From: Erpobdella octoculata
Lineage: Eukaryota > Annelida > Clitellata > Hirudinida > Erpobdellidae
Direction: 5' to 3'
Length of the DNA stretch: 64,000 bases
Assembly: GCA_963978895.1 (NCBI GenBank)
Contig: OZ022246.1
Span: forward strand, 3,448,955 to 3,512,954
Part shown: positions 1-11,075 of the stretch, one piece after another
Position numbering within the stretch: the stretch's first letter is position 1
Layout of the letters: each line of letters begins with the position of its first letter
Made by a program: the position numbers and the translations under genes
The notes under the pieces: model-generated
Told to the model about the DNA's origin: nothing
Databases searched by the model: none
Seen by the model: the letters and a program-made list of their open reading frames with translations, nothing else

Positions 1-164
1 AATAAAAAACCGGCAAATTCAAAAATATAACCTAGTTTTTACGGCTTACTTGTATGCATAAATATCTCAAATCCTAGCTTATTTTTTGTTAATTTTTTAT
101 TATTTTTCTTCAATTATTTGCTGCAAAAAATCAAATTCGTCAATTTGTTAGCTGTTTCCACTTA

Positions 165-425
165 TCGTAATTTGATCCTTTTTCCAGGCTCTGGACTTGT
201 TTGCAATTAGCAAGGCCATATCGGGCCATATGGTAGTCTTTCTTAAATAGTTTATAATCCTTTAAAACCAGGTGTTTTAAGATTGAAATGGCTGTATGTT
301 GAAAGCACCTTAGTAGGGTCGTGGTTCATAATTTGATCCGTTTAACTTTCCCTCCTCCTTTTCCAGGCTTGGGACTTGTTCAAAATTAGCAAGGCAGCAT
401 GATAGTCTATTTTTTACTAGCTTAT
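165..425 (+). repeat. Degenerate tandem duplication, unit about 160 bp
   Basis: Two related segments start near 168 and 329. Both read TAATTTGATCC, then a TTTTCCAGGCT block, then a CTTGTT...AATTAGCAAGGC block. They are diverged and have no coding potential. A further degenerate pair (an AGATGGCA-TTGAAAAA motif, 528-610 and 755-845) follows, so the first 0.9 kb looks like a decayed tandem array. The family is unknown. Confidence 0.55.
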
Positions 426-1540
426 TATATATGTTAATAGGTGTCGAATCCGTAACGATGGTGTTTTTTTAAACACATTGTCCCCGATTGATCATACATT
501 TCACTGGCTGCTATTTTTCTTACATTTACAAGATGGCAGTTGAAAAAGAAAACAAGAAAGTAAAAAATAATTAAATAATATTTTAAATTCAATGAGCTAT
601 GGCTTGCCATTTAGCTAAAAAAAAACTAAAAAGTAGAAAAAATTATTAATTTTAATTTAACGCACATCTTAGTCGTCTTACAAATACACTTGCATACAAT
701 TACAATACAATAATAATTTCCTTTTCACAGGCACATTAGATTTTTATTGCATTTGCTAGATGGCAATTGAAAAAAAAAATAAAAAGTATAAAATAATAAT
801 TAAATTCTAATTTTAATTTATTGGGCTCTTTGGTCGCCTTACAACTACCTAGTAACTAATATAAAAAGCTCAATTTTTTAATTAAAAAATTCTTCGAAAG
901 TTGAGAAGTCCTTTGAGAACTTTGAAAACTCTGAAAAGACAATACACTCATGCACAAAACATTTGCTCAAGGTTTTTTTATTCGTTCTACTGAGAATCGA
1001 TGAAAATGCCAAACTGCAAGGAATCTGTCAGAAAAGTTTCTTTGCTCCAGATGATTTTGTACAAATACTTGGTGCTCAAACATGATATATAAAAAGACAC
1101 AAAACGTTTCAGACGAATTTTATTATTAATTTACAATATCTTGCACATCGCTTTGAAACTAAAGCAGTCCTTCGATTCGCCACTTTGTTGCTGTCACCTG
1201 TTGGTTCTTGTTTTTCCTGTTTCCATCGTATAGCGCAGACTTTTGTCAGATAACAATTTTTTTCATTTGATGTAAATTTAAATTATTTCACATATTCTCC
1301 CATCAAAAAAGTCTATTTTATTTTCTTAAAGAGTTTCTCAAACACGGCTTCTATGTTTAAGAAACAATTATACTCCCTCGCTCACTCTTTAGTACACATC
1401 TCACAACTTTTTTCCAGTTTTGTCTAGACTGTTGATTGAACTTGAAAAGACCTCAACTGATAAAAGAAAAAAAATTAAAATAAACTAAATTTATAAATAA
1501 ATCATTTAAAAATACTTAATTTTTCACACATTAATTATAA
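426..1540. other. AT-rich non-coding stretch
   Basis: Apart from the degenerate duplicated AGATGGCA blocks (about 528-850) nothing is recognisable. There is no long open frame and no splice-consistent coding segment on either strand. Confidence 0.5.
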
Positions 1541-1787
1541 ACAAGTAACGGAAAACGAGTTTTTTAACACAAACTTTTGTTTCAAATACACTCGATTTAG
1601 AAATACGAAAAATATTCAAAGTTTTTTTTAATTGAATCATGTATTGTCATCCAATATAAAGATATGCTGAAAGTTTCAGCTTCCCAGCTAGTCAAAAAGC
1701 TGGTTAAATTTTACTTGCAGGATTTGCGTGCAGAGAAAGACACACACACACACACACAAACAGAGATTGTAACCTAGATAAAAGTTT
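1541..1787 (-). repeat. Dispersed repeat R2, copy 1 (inverted relative to 16980-17217)
   Basis: The reverse complement of this segment matches 16980-17217 along almost its whole length by eye (about 90 percent). Shared blocks include GGTTACAATCTCTGTTTGTG, AAATTTAACCAGCTTTTTGA and ACTCGATTTAG. The copy carries a short CA run (1740-1758). No terminal inverted repeats or coding capacity are obvious, so this is a non-autonomous mobile element of unknown class. The 66-residue frame on the minus strand here is a by-product. Confidence 0.75.
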
Positions 1788-1970
1788 GTAAAAATCAATA
1801 GTTGTATTAAGCAGGTACCTACTTTGAGTGTTTTTTAAAGTAGAAATAATACTGTAAAAAGAACTTAAATTGATTAAAATTTTGAAAAACTTATTTTTCG
1901 ACAAATCAAAACAATGGCGGATAATATTTCCAAAAAAAATCTCACCAACTAGATGAAGAAATCAGTTCAT

Positions 1971-3785
1971 TCATCCTCCTCTCTGAATGCGGGCGGTGCC
2001 GCAGGGGGTTTCTGCATGCGGCAGATAATAACTGCAAGTAGCGTGATCGTGGTCACCGTGGTCGAAGAAACAGGCCACGTGTAATGGTTTTGGCGAGCCG
2101 TAGGTAAGAAAGAGTTCTTGTTTGCCGACGCTGAAGTAACCTTCCCCGTTCACACTCACGACTTCTCCGCCCACCTTGAACGAGCACGAAGTAGTTACCT
2201 CAACGTGAGCTCCGAGATGTTCTTCGTCTCTTCTTTTCATGACTGTAAGAACAAACTCTTCTCTTCTGTTGCTGAAGCATCCGTTCCATTCTACCATTCC
2301 AGTGTAGGATCGCCCAACTAAAGCCGGCTCAGCTGTTTTGACATAATAGAATTACGATAGTTTATAAAAGAAATACTAAAATATATAAGCTCCAAACGCA
2401 AGCTTGAAAACTTAGTTTAGTAAACAGGGGTGTTTCCATTTTACTGACATCAAGTGACATCGAGATGTGATAAAAACCTGAAATTATTTTTCCATAAGCT
2501 GCAGTAGACCCTTACACGAGCCGAGCCGACATATTAAGGTTATCAAAACTGGCTCAAAATCAACGTTAACAAGAGGCACAAAAACACAAGTCAGTACGGT
2601 TCGGGCCTGGGATTTTTGACCTGATCGGGCCTCAAAAAATCAACCCGTACAGAGCTCATAACTGCCCCATAATCAAATTGTTTTGAAATCGTTATCAATA
2701 AGTTTTTAATTTATAACAAACGCTTTTTATCTGATAAAAGTCAAAATAAATGGAAGCTTAAAAATAACTAATTTTTTCAAAAAAATGACGTCGTGTTTCA
2801 ACTTCAAAACTCAACTGACCGCTGCATATGGCCTTGTCTTCATCGGCTCCATTGGGGCAATCTATGTGACCATCGCAGAAGAGAAGTTCATGAAGGCAGT
2901 GGTGGGAGTCGTAACCGCAGGGATATTCGTTTTCACCGCAGTCGTTTTCTGAAGAATGTAATAAAATCATTATCATCACCATCGTCATCGTCATTATCAT
3001 CATCACCACCACCATCATCATCAACATCAAAATCATTTTTTTTTAATTATATTTTAGTAAATTTGTTATCTTTATTTGGTTATGAAATTTTTGTTCCGTG
3101 AGATTTTATCCGTTATTTCTCTTTGTTATCGACAAGCGTTACAATAAACCACGGACTCTTTAATAATAGTACGGCCCAATATCGTACACGCCGCAATTTA
3201 GATTATTGTCCATATGCTCCTTATTAAGGAGTCCATTAATAAACGTACATTATAGTACATCTACAGTCTATATTTTGAAATGAAAGTAACCTAGCATATA
3301 CCTAGACTGCTGTCCGTATGAGCCACACAAGAAATTTTTCACTTTCGAAAAATATACTACTGAGTGCTACTTTATGTCTGCAATTCTATTTGCGGTCCTT
3401 ACATTTCTTCCAGAAAATTTTATATCTAACAGACATTTAGAACAGCTTGAATAAATGAAACAATTTCAGGTTTTTTATAGTTTAAAACAAACCTGAAAAT
3501 AAGCGTGAACCAAGGGCACTAAAAAATTAAATTTCATTTATTTTCTGACAGAAACAAAAGCCTACCTTCAAGATGATGAACTCTGGCATTGACTGCCTCA
3601 ACGTGCTTGTCATCGGGAAGATGCGACAACGTCTCAAACTGTCCTTCGTACTTGCCTAAGAGTTCCTCTATGTGGTCTAGAAACAGATTTTGCGTGTGTA
3701 CTGCATAGTCTTCGATCTTGTCGAAGAGGTCGGCACGGGTCGTGGCGGCAGCAACAAGACAGCAAGCGAATGTCAGCCACAGCAT
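1971..3785 (-). CDS. Extracellular haemoglobin linker chain
   Basis: Three exons on the minus strand: 3785-3566, 2948-2820 and 2317-1971; joined they give 231 aa. Introns are GT-AG and both are phase 1. Residues 1-18 are a signal peptide (MLWLTFACCLVAAATTRA). Residues 19-73 are Leu-rich and heptad-like, as expected for the linker coiled coil. Residues 77-115 form an LDL-receptor class A module: six cysteines (77, 84, 91, 98, 104, 115) and the acidic calcium cage around D99, D103 and D109-D111. Residues 117-231 match the linker C-terminal beta-domain, with paired cysteines and a C-F-F-D-H-G-D-H-D-H-A-x-C segment. Exon boundaries coincide with domain boundaries. Linkers are secreted and scaffold the dodecamers of annelid hexagonal-bilayer haemoglobin. 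Length and domain order fit the family (about 225-240 aa). Which linker class (L1-L4) cannot be told. A TATA box and CCAAT motif lie upstream. Confidence 0.9.
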
Positions 3786-3835
3786 GACTGCGTTTCTAGA
3801 TGTGCAGAGGGTCCTTGAAGAATCGTTTTGAGACC

Positions 3836-3848
3836 TTTATATTGGTTC
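3836..3848 (-). promoter_or_regulatory. TATA box with adjacent CCAAT, linker gene
   Basis: On the minus strand TATAAA occupies 3841-3836 and overlaps the end of a CCAAT motif just upstream (CCAATATAAAG). It lies about 50 bp upstream of the linker ATG at 3785, implying a start near 3806 and a 5' UTR of about 20 nt. Confidence 0.65.
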
Positions 3849-5338
3849 AAACTTTGAACCCTGATTTGTTCTCTCTCGCTCAGTGTCTGTCCTGTTGAAA
3901 TGAGAAATCTGTTTCTTCTTCTCTACTTGGCTGATTCTTCGGGGGTGTGCTAGTGATCGTCTGTGGAAATGAACGTGTGCGTGTGATTTCTTTCTTCACG
4001 TAATAGAAAGCTTTTTATTGTCATATGATTATTATCAATAGGCTAGAGAATTAAATTTTCTATTTCTGTCCATTTTGGTTATATGGAGAGATATATGGGA
4101 ATATACATTTTGAATAAGACAATGTTATGAAGTTGATATCGTTTTCATTTATAATACTATAATTAATTTTCAACATATTTAGTCTTTCTTCTCATTATTT
4201 TCCTATTCTTTCTTCGTACGATTTCGTTGATGCTTAACAGATCCACAAGTGTTTGACCCGTTGAATCGATGAGAGTGCCTTGTTTGTCACCAGCCAGACA
4301 TTGTAAAGATTCTTAAAAGTGAATCTTTAACGGTTCTAAATCATTTCAATTAGCTACTTAATTCAATTTATTTCATTGGCCTATTTTGTTAATTGATGTC
4401 ACTTTTAAATGTATGTTTCATATAATAATATTCGAGGCCTAGTACAAGATAATAAGATGAAATAAGAACGGTATAAACATGCGTAGGTAAATATATATGT
4501 CATGTGCCCATAGTTTTATGATCTCTAATTATTTTGTGCCCATGGTTTAGATTAAAATGTTATATTCTGGAAAATTCTTCTGAGCCGCTTTTATTGCTTT
4601 TTTCAAATGAAGCCATCCGTTTCTAATCTATAAGGTCTATAAGGACCTAATCCCAAATCCCAGTAAACATGGTAACTTTTTTTGTTACTTTCCGGTTTTG
4701 CTTCTAAAACGTTTTAGGGAAAACGTTTATAAAACATTCAATAGGAAAAGTTTCTTTTACGTACCTATCTACATCGCATAAGCATAACTGAACCGCTAAG
4801 AAAGGCGTGAAATAGTGGATGTGATGAAACCATAGATATATATCTATGGATGAAACCGTTGAGCATTGGTTGGTTAATTGCAAAAATACCATGCAGTTAA
4901 AAATTAAATTAAAATTATTTTTTTTTAAATACAAAAACCGATTCCAGACAATTTTAAACCTATAGATGTTGCACGTTATATTCGTCAAAATGACACAAAA
5001 GAACAAAGAATTGTGTTTACAGAAACTAAATTCATATATTGTAAATATTTGATCTATCAAATTAACTGTAATTTTGTATTGTCTTTAAGCACCTGGGGTA
5101 GAGGACTATAAACTATACGAAAAAAACAGTAACATAGATTGAAAACAGGTGGTTCAGTGACTAGCAAAAATTCATGTTATTTCAAAAACTTAATTTTAAA
5201 ATTAACAAAATAAAAATTATTAAATTAATATTTAAATAAATTTTGAACAACAAAAACAAATAAAACTTAAAAAATATAATTTCTGAATATATTATTAATA
5301 ATCGTCGAGTGTCTAACGATATGTTTTGTTTTCGATCA
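3849..5338. other. Intergenic AT-rich DNA between linker gene and RPL12
   Basis: This is the divergent intergenic region of the minus-strand linker gene and plus-strand RPL12. It contains the short palindrome flanked by duplicated GATGAAAC (4823-4856, listed separately). The 118-codon open frame on the minus strand at 4704-5060 is Phe/Ile/Asn/Cys-rich with no domain signature and is treated as chance. Confidence 0.5.
4823..4856 (+). repeat. Palindrome flanked by 8-bp direct duplication
   Basis: GATGAAAC (4823-4830), then the perfect 18-bp palindrome CATAGATATATATCTATG (4831-4848), then GATGAAAC again (4849-4856). An 8-bp duplication around a short inverted sequence is what a hAT-type element leaves after internal deletion or excision. 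With only 34 bp the assignment is an inference. Confidence 0.5.
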
Positions 5339-5339
5339 T

Positions 5340-5350
5340 CTTCCTTTCTC
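5340..5350 (+). promoter_or_regulatory. Candidate TOP-like start of RPL12 transcript
   Basis: A C followed by an unbroken pyrimidine run (CTTCCTTTCTC) lies 69-79 bp upstream of the RPL12 ATG. Ribosomal protein mRNAs normally begin with such a 5' terminal oligopyrimidine tract. A TTTATAAAG at 5378-5386 looks like a TATA box but sits only about 33 bp from the ATG, so it is less likely to set the start. Confidence 0.4.
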
Positions 5351-5418
5351 GTCAAACGAATCTCTCTGGTCGGCCGCTTTATAAAGTCATCCAGCGTTTG
5401 GCATTAACGTAAAGAAAC

Positions 5419-6248
5419 ATGGGACCTAAATTCGATCCAAGTGAAGTTAAGATTGGTAAGTTGATACATATTTTTAATTCGGTTCGTATTTTCATAAAAT
5501 GATCGGCGTGCACTCGTGCGAAGGCGATAATACATGTTTTTATAACTATAGATTACTGGCTGTGATATTAAATATTCTTTAAATATAAATTATTTTGGAG
5601 TAATTTTTTTATAATTTTAATACCTATTTATAATTTTAATTCCTAGTGTGCCTCAGAGCCGTCGGTGGTGAAGTTGGTGCTAACGCAGCCCTTGCCCCCA
5701 AGATCGGTCCTCTCGGTCTCAGTCCCAAAAAGGTCGGAGAAGATATTGCTAAAGCCACTCAGGACTGGAAGGGTCTCCGCGTCACTGTTCAACTGACAAT
5801 CCAGAATCGTCAAGCCCAGATTGCTGTTCTTCCGTCAGCTTCGTCGTTGGTCATTAAGGCTCTCAAGGAACCACCCAGGGACAGGAAGAAGGTTAAGAAC
5901 AGTAAGTTGAATACTTTTATGAGTTTAGTTTATTTTCGATGGAATTTAGTTAAGCTAAAATTAAATTTATTTTCAGTCAAGCACAATGGCAACATTGCAT
6001 TCGAAGAAATTATTGGCATTGCTAGAATTCTGAGAACAAGGAGTTTGGCTAAGCAACTTTCTGGAACCGTTAAGGAGGTTCTTGGCACCTGCCAATCTGT
6101 CGGTTGCACTGTTGATGGCATGAACCCTCATGATATCATTGAAAAAATCAACCAAGGAGAAATCGAAGTTCCTGAGGTAAGGATGAATTTTACTTAATAT
6201 GCTTGTTTTTATTTATTTCATTTTAATTTGTTTTTATTTCAGAACTAA
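5419..6248 (+). CDS. RPL12: 60S ribosomal protein L12 (uL11)
   Basis: Four exons: 5419-5455, 5647-5901, 5977-6176 and 6243-6248. They total 498 nt, i.e. 165 aa plus stop, the same length as human RPL12. Introns are GT-AG, of 191, 75 and 66 nt, in phases 1, 1 and 0; the last exon carries only Asn and the stop codon. The product starts [20 protein letters not shown] and contains the conserved blocks [38 protein letters not shown]-like QLSGTVKE and SVGCTVDG. These cover the N-terminal domain and the C-terminal rRNA-binding domain. uL11 binds the GTPase-associated centre of 28S rRNA at the base of the P-stalk and helps recruit elongation factors. It is cytosolic and a single clean copy; the introns rule out a processed pseudogene. 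Confidence 0.98.
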
Positions 6249-6308
6249 AGAATCACTCTGAACGAACTGATAATTGTTTGAAAGTTATACATTTATTTGT
6301 TTTCAACT

Positions 6309-6314
6309 AATAAA
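6309..6314 (+). terminator. Polyadenylation signal of RPL12
   Basis: AATAAA lies 61 bp after the RPL12 stop codon, followed by a T/G-rich stretch (GTGCTTTGTTTTT) about 15 bp downstream. This is the usual layout of an animal cleavage site and implies a short 3' UTR. Confidence 0.75.
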
Positions 6315-7284
6315 TTTAGATGAAAAAGTGCTTTGTTTTTCAATTGGGGCTTAAATAAGTTGGTTATGTTATTACTTGGAATAGTGGTTGAAGTTGGTCA
6401 TCCGACATAAGTCAAAGGTAAATTTTAGTTCAAATATTGAAAACTTGGATTGTTTCAATTAATCGTAAGAAGACTATCACAAGGCAAAATTTCTTTTCCC
6501 AAGAGAAAAGTGTCTTTTATGTTCCTTCGTGACTGGGTACACATCCAAACCAGAGTATCAACTGAGTTTTTGGAAAATGACCAGTTGCAAAAATACGCAA
6601 GACTATTAATGATTCAATGGAATTATTTTATTTGAAATCTGCTTTCAAGTATCTTCCACACCGCCATCACCTACATAAAGGCAGTTTCCAGCTCTTAACA
6701 AATATATCAAGAACCGTAAAACTGATCTGTCAAAAAGCATGCTCTTGTCATCCTCGATTCTTGCTTGCAATAATTATTTCTCGAGACTTATAGAAAAAGT
6801 TTCAATGGGTGGAGTGAGGCTCACAGATACCCCATTGGAAAGTTTCTATTCAAGAGTGGAGTAGAGGTAATCAGGTGAGGTAGCGCCCCTATTCTGACCG
6901 AATGTGTTGTCATTTAAGAATGTTTGATGTACCTAGTTTCAGTTTGATCAGATGACCGGGAATGAGTTAATGATTACATAGCAGTTGGTAGATTTGATAG
7001 AGACACAAGTGAAATTAATATAAGATATTAAAAAAAGAGGCACAGCTGAATAACTCAGTCTAAATAGGATGCTCTCCGGTAAAAAAAATGAGAAGAAAGT
7101 CATTTGTTATAAAATTCTTTTTTTTAAATTATTTATAAAGTCATGCAGGTCATTAGGAAATGAAAGTTTCCTTTGTTCTTCTCTGTATAACAGGTGTGCA
7201 TGTTATTCTCTCGTGTGTTACTTCGTGACGTTTCCTGATTAAAGTGTACCGGAGACGTGAGTCCGATGTTGACTGACTTATCGC
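6315..7284. other. Intergenic, RPL12 to GPCR
   Basis: No repeat or coding segment is recognised. The 61-codon plus-strand frame at 6450-6635 has no family signature and no codon or splice support. Confidence 0.5.
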
Positions 7285-7293
7285 TATATAAAA
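7285..7293 (+). promoter_or_regulatory. TATA box of the GPCR gene
   Basis: TATATAAAA lies 43-51 bp upstream of the ATG at 7336, which would place the transcription start near 7315. This supports an intact, transcribed single-exon gene. Confidence 0.65.
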
Positions 7294-7335
7294 CGGGTAA
7301 AAAAATTGACGTGAAAATCGAGAGTATTGAACTAG

Positions 7336-8358
7336 ATGTTAGGAACTACGATCGGCGCAATGAACTTCACTGAAATTGTAAGTCTTGAACTTTCAAGCTC
7401 AAACTGCTCTACCGTCAGTTACACCGATCAAGAAGTAGTGGTCGTTCCGAGAGCGGGGAATTTCCTGACCAGCTCCCAGGAAACCTCTGCCTCGCTCAAC
7501 ATACTCCTGGGAGTAGCCGGCACCCTGGCGAATGGATTCGTAATATTCCTCTTGCGTTCCGTTTCATCTCATGCTAAATCGGTTTTCATTGTCAATCAGT
7601 TGACTTGTGATTTTCTGTCGTCGGTCTTCATTGTTCTGACATTCGGATGGAAGTTGGCCAGATTGCATCTACCAGGTGACTTCCACAAGGCAATGTGTCT
7701 GCTGCTTGGAAGCGAGGCCTGCATGTGGGTGTGCCTCAACGGCTCGGTGTCCAACCTCTCTTTCATAGCCGCTGAAAGATTCGTCATGGTCAAGTTTGCT
7801 CTCTGGCACCGTAAGAGCCTACGACTCTGGTTCCGCATATCGGTGGCGTGCGTCGCATTCTTATGGGTGGACTCAGCTTTAAGAAACATTCCAACGACGT
7901 GGGTGTCTACGGATTTCTCCAACTTCCACTGTGGTCCATTCGAGAAATGGCCCACGCCGGAAAGCGCCATGGGCTTTATAGTCTACTACACGATGGTCGT
8001 CTACGTTATACCGATTGCTGTTTTCGTATTCTTCTATACGAACATACTCTTCATCGTACGTCGTAGTGGAAAGGTCGACCCGGTTGCTGTGGAAACCGAG
8101 GAGCACAAAGACAACAAGAATCAAATGGCCATTTTGAAGACGATGATTATCATCACTGTGACCTTTACGATTTTATGGCTTCCTCTGTCCATTTATTTCG
8201 TGATGCTCAACATCGGCTGCTGCGACGGTCTCGGAACGAACACGACCGAATGGGCAGTCTTGATCTTCCTTGGATTCTGCACCTGCGTCATCAACCCGTT
8301 CATCTACGGGTTCAGGATGGGAAATGTGAAAGCATTTTTTACGAAAATTAAAAAGTAG
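7336..8358 (+). CDS. Orphan rhodopsin-like (class A) GPCR, intronless
   Basis: An uninterrupted 340-aa frame with seven hydrophobic segments: about 53-75, 83-105, 121-150, 166-186, 212-242, 265-291 and 304-326. Class A landmarks are present: N66 (TM1, LAN), D92 (TM2, LTCDF), C121 at the top of TM3 with partner C199 in extracellular loop 2, E147-R148-F149 in place of DRY, W177 (TM4), P226 (TM5), W281-x-P283 (TM6) and N320-P321-x-x-Y324 (TM7). The N-terminus carries sequons (N10-F-T, N23-C-S) and is extracellular. Only 16 residues follow NPxxY, so the tail is very short, with no palmitoylation cysteine and few phosphorylation sites. The start at 7336 fits the TATA box at 7285; M9 is an alternative. 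The receptor should act at the plasma membrane through G proteins. The ligand cannot be told; a peptide or chemosensory receptor is possible. Confidence 0.9.
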   Translation: MLGTTIGAMNFTEIVSLELSSSNCSTVSYTDQEVVVVPRAGNFLTSSQETSASLNILLGVAGTLANGFVIFLLRSVSSHAKSVFIVNQLTCDFLSSVFIVLTFGWKLARLHLPGDFHKAMCLLLGSEACMWVCLNGSVSNLSFIAAERFVMVKFALWHRKSLRLWFRISVACVAFLWVDSALRNIPTTWVSTDFSNFHCGPFEKWPTPESAMGFIVYYTMVVYVIPIAVFVFFYTNILFIVRRSGKVDPVAVETEEHKDNKNQMAILKTMIIITVTFTILWLPLSIYFVMLNIGCCDGLGTNTTEWAVLIFLGFCTCVINPFIYGFRMGNVKAFFTKIKK

Positions 8359-10915
8359 CGATTGCGTGAGTCTTGAAAACTTTTAGACTTTTTTTTTATC
8401 GGTCGCTGTTCGTTTACAGTTCTTGAGTTTGTTTATACAAATCCAGACATTTGAGAGATGTTTTTGTATCTTATTATATAATTGTTATTTTTAACATTTA
8501 TAACAATCTACGTATATTTGTTTGCATTATTTTAAATTGCGGTATACCTATGTTCTATACGGCGAAGATCGTGGGAAATATGGAAAGACATATGGGCAAT
8601 CTCCGTAACATCTGTATTAAAATATTAGGCAAAAGCTTTATTTTTCTCAAATTAAATTTTTTTTACTAGCTAGATATTTGATGACGTAATTTAGGAAGTT
8701 TTTGTTTTGAAAACTGAATGATTCTCAGATAGATGGCTAGCAGATAATAATGTTTTGAAACTTTCTCGGTCCAAAACCCGTCGGAAAGAGTGAGGGGACT
8801 CGTCTGGGATACTTTCCGGTTGAACATCAAGCCATGGGGGGCAGTCAATCCCGAGCCGATTCTTTGTGATGACCGGTAGCCACTGGCCAGGTTCAGGTTA
8901 GAGTTGTTTTAATAATGATGGCTTTTTCACGCCTTGGAGGTGATAAAGGAAAAAGAAATTGACGTTAAAAGTGCCTTTGTTAAATAGCACACGATAGAGA
9001 GAAATTCAGCCTACGGGTGCTAAAAATAACTAAAAACTTCAAACGCGTGGGTATCCAAAATGAACTTCAAGGGTTGGGAGGGAAGATTTACCTATTTTGT
9101 GAACAAAAATGTAACCGCAAATCCCCTATACGCGTCTCTGACAGATTGTATAGCAATGTCGATTCCTTCAACCGTGCTTTGACTGAATATAGAGGGTGGT
9201 TTTAATTTTAATTTATCGAATAACCAGCTAATCATAGATATATTAAATAACTAACAAATGTACACCGATACAATGTCTACAAGATGAAATAACCATATAA
9301 CATAGTAATAGAAACATCAAGTAACATAATACATGAAAGCCTCATCATATTTGTATGAGTACCTAATACGAAAAAATACTTTCCTCGTTGATACAAATAT
9401 TGAACACTGTTTTAATACAAACGTGGGTCCGGTTGGCAGATTTTGAGACGTCACCAAAGTGTGAATGTGTGAATCATCTAACATTTCATTTCAATGTGAA
9501 GATCTTCAATGTTGGGTAATTATGTGCAAACTTCTACTCTAAGTCATAAACAACTCTGCTTTTGAAACCTTTCTACACTGTTCAAATGTCAAATCTCCTC
9601 CATTATTTCATTTTTTTTTAAAATTACTCTCCTCTGAAGACTTAGGCACGTCATTCGTAAAATCTTATAAGAAATTGGATTGTTTGGAAATTTTCTATTT
9701 TCAATTGATAAGCTGAACAACGAGGAACTGTGTCAAAAGAAAACTTCAAATAAGAGGATGCAATTGCATGGGGTCTAGTAGGTCTATGGAATGGAATCCG
9801 TTCAGTGGGATGCAGTGGCGGAGCCTCATTAGGGGGTTTGGGGAACAAAGATCGAGATCCTCCTAAGCAGAGCATTTTTGTAAATTGATTAAACATTTTA
9901 GTATCTAATTTTAGCCCAAAGTTGTGCTTAAATGTTTGATAACCCAAATCAACAAGTTCAGAAAAGAAAAACTTTGTAAAAAAAAATATGGCGGCAAACT
10001 TTTAATAAAAAAATCCTGCTAAGGATCTTATTAAAATGTTTTCAAAGAAGCTGTTTAGAAACACCGTATCAATTAATTAATTACAATTAAATTGTATTGC
10101 TATTCATATCTCAATTATAATCAGCCACGCCTTTTGGTTTATAGGAGAACCAGTATATAATTAATTTCTAATTTCTAATCCTGTGCCTGAGTTGTGATTT
10201 GGTCTCGATGCCTTGAGCCAGCAATCGCAAATCTTCTGTTTCTGTCATTCTTAAAAGAAGTTGCAAAAGTCAAGCAAGCAAATCACTAAACTCACCCTCG
10301 CCCCCCCCAATTTCATGCATATTCAACACAATAATAGATTTGTAAATCATCGCTGTTCAATAATTGTTTATCACGTGCAAGTAAGTAGCTGAGCCTGGGA
10401 AATCCCTTGAAGTCGCATCTCCAGACTTTAAGCTCCTTACTTACTTACTTACAGCAGTTCTCTTATCATTTTTCTGTTAATTGAGTGCTTATTTGAGGAG
10501 CTTTTATGACTCAACTGCTGAGCAGACCATAATCCGTAATAGCTTAAGCAATTTAATAATGCTTGCGACACGTTGTGGTAAAGTGGTAAAAAGTTTAAAA
10601 AAAGTTTGTAGTTTATTTCTCGAAGCTCGAGTGGTCTCAATAATTGCATGCAAGCTATGAAAAAATAATTTAAATAATGTCCAATGACTCTTTAAACTGC
10701 GCATCTTTGAATTTCAAATAATGCTTATCACAACCTCATTGAGTTATTATTAGATTGGGAAATCCCACAAACATACGATTGATCATACCTTTACAAAGGA
10801 CATAATAATAGTAATAATAATAACTCAGCTGTACCATCAACCAGTAAATGAATGTATCTTTTCTGCTCATAACCATAGCGTACATCCATAATTGCTTTCT
10901 AAGTCATTTCTCACG
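8359..10915. other. Intergenic, GPCR to the CAT array
   Basis: No gene is recognised. A GCAGTGGCGGAGCC motif at about 9810-9825, followed by G-rich sequence, resembles the end of a DNA transposon, but no partner end was found. A short CTTA run lies at 10437-10453. The open frames of 60-98 codons here lack any signature. Confidence 0.45.

Positions 10916-11075
<160 letters not shown>

Noticed and set aside
4704..5060. 118-codon open frame on the minus strand
   Set aside because: Biased to Phe, Ile, Asn, Cys as expected from AT-rich DNA, with no domain, no promoter or splice support.
5456..5646. snoRNA in RPL12 intron 1
   Set aside because: Ribosomal protein introns often host snoRNAs, but no convincing C/D or H/ACA boxes were found.
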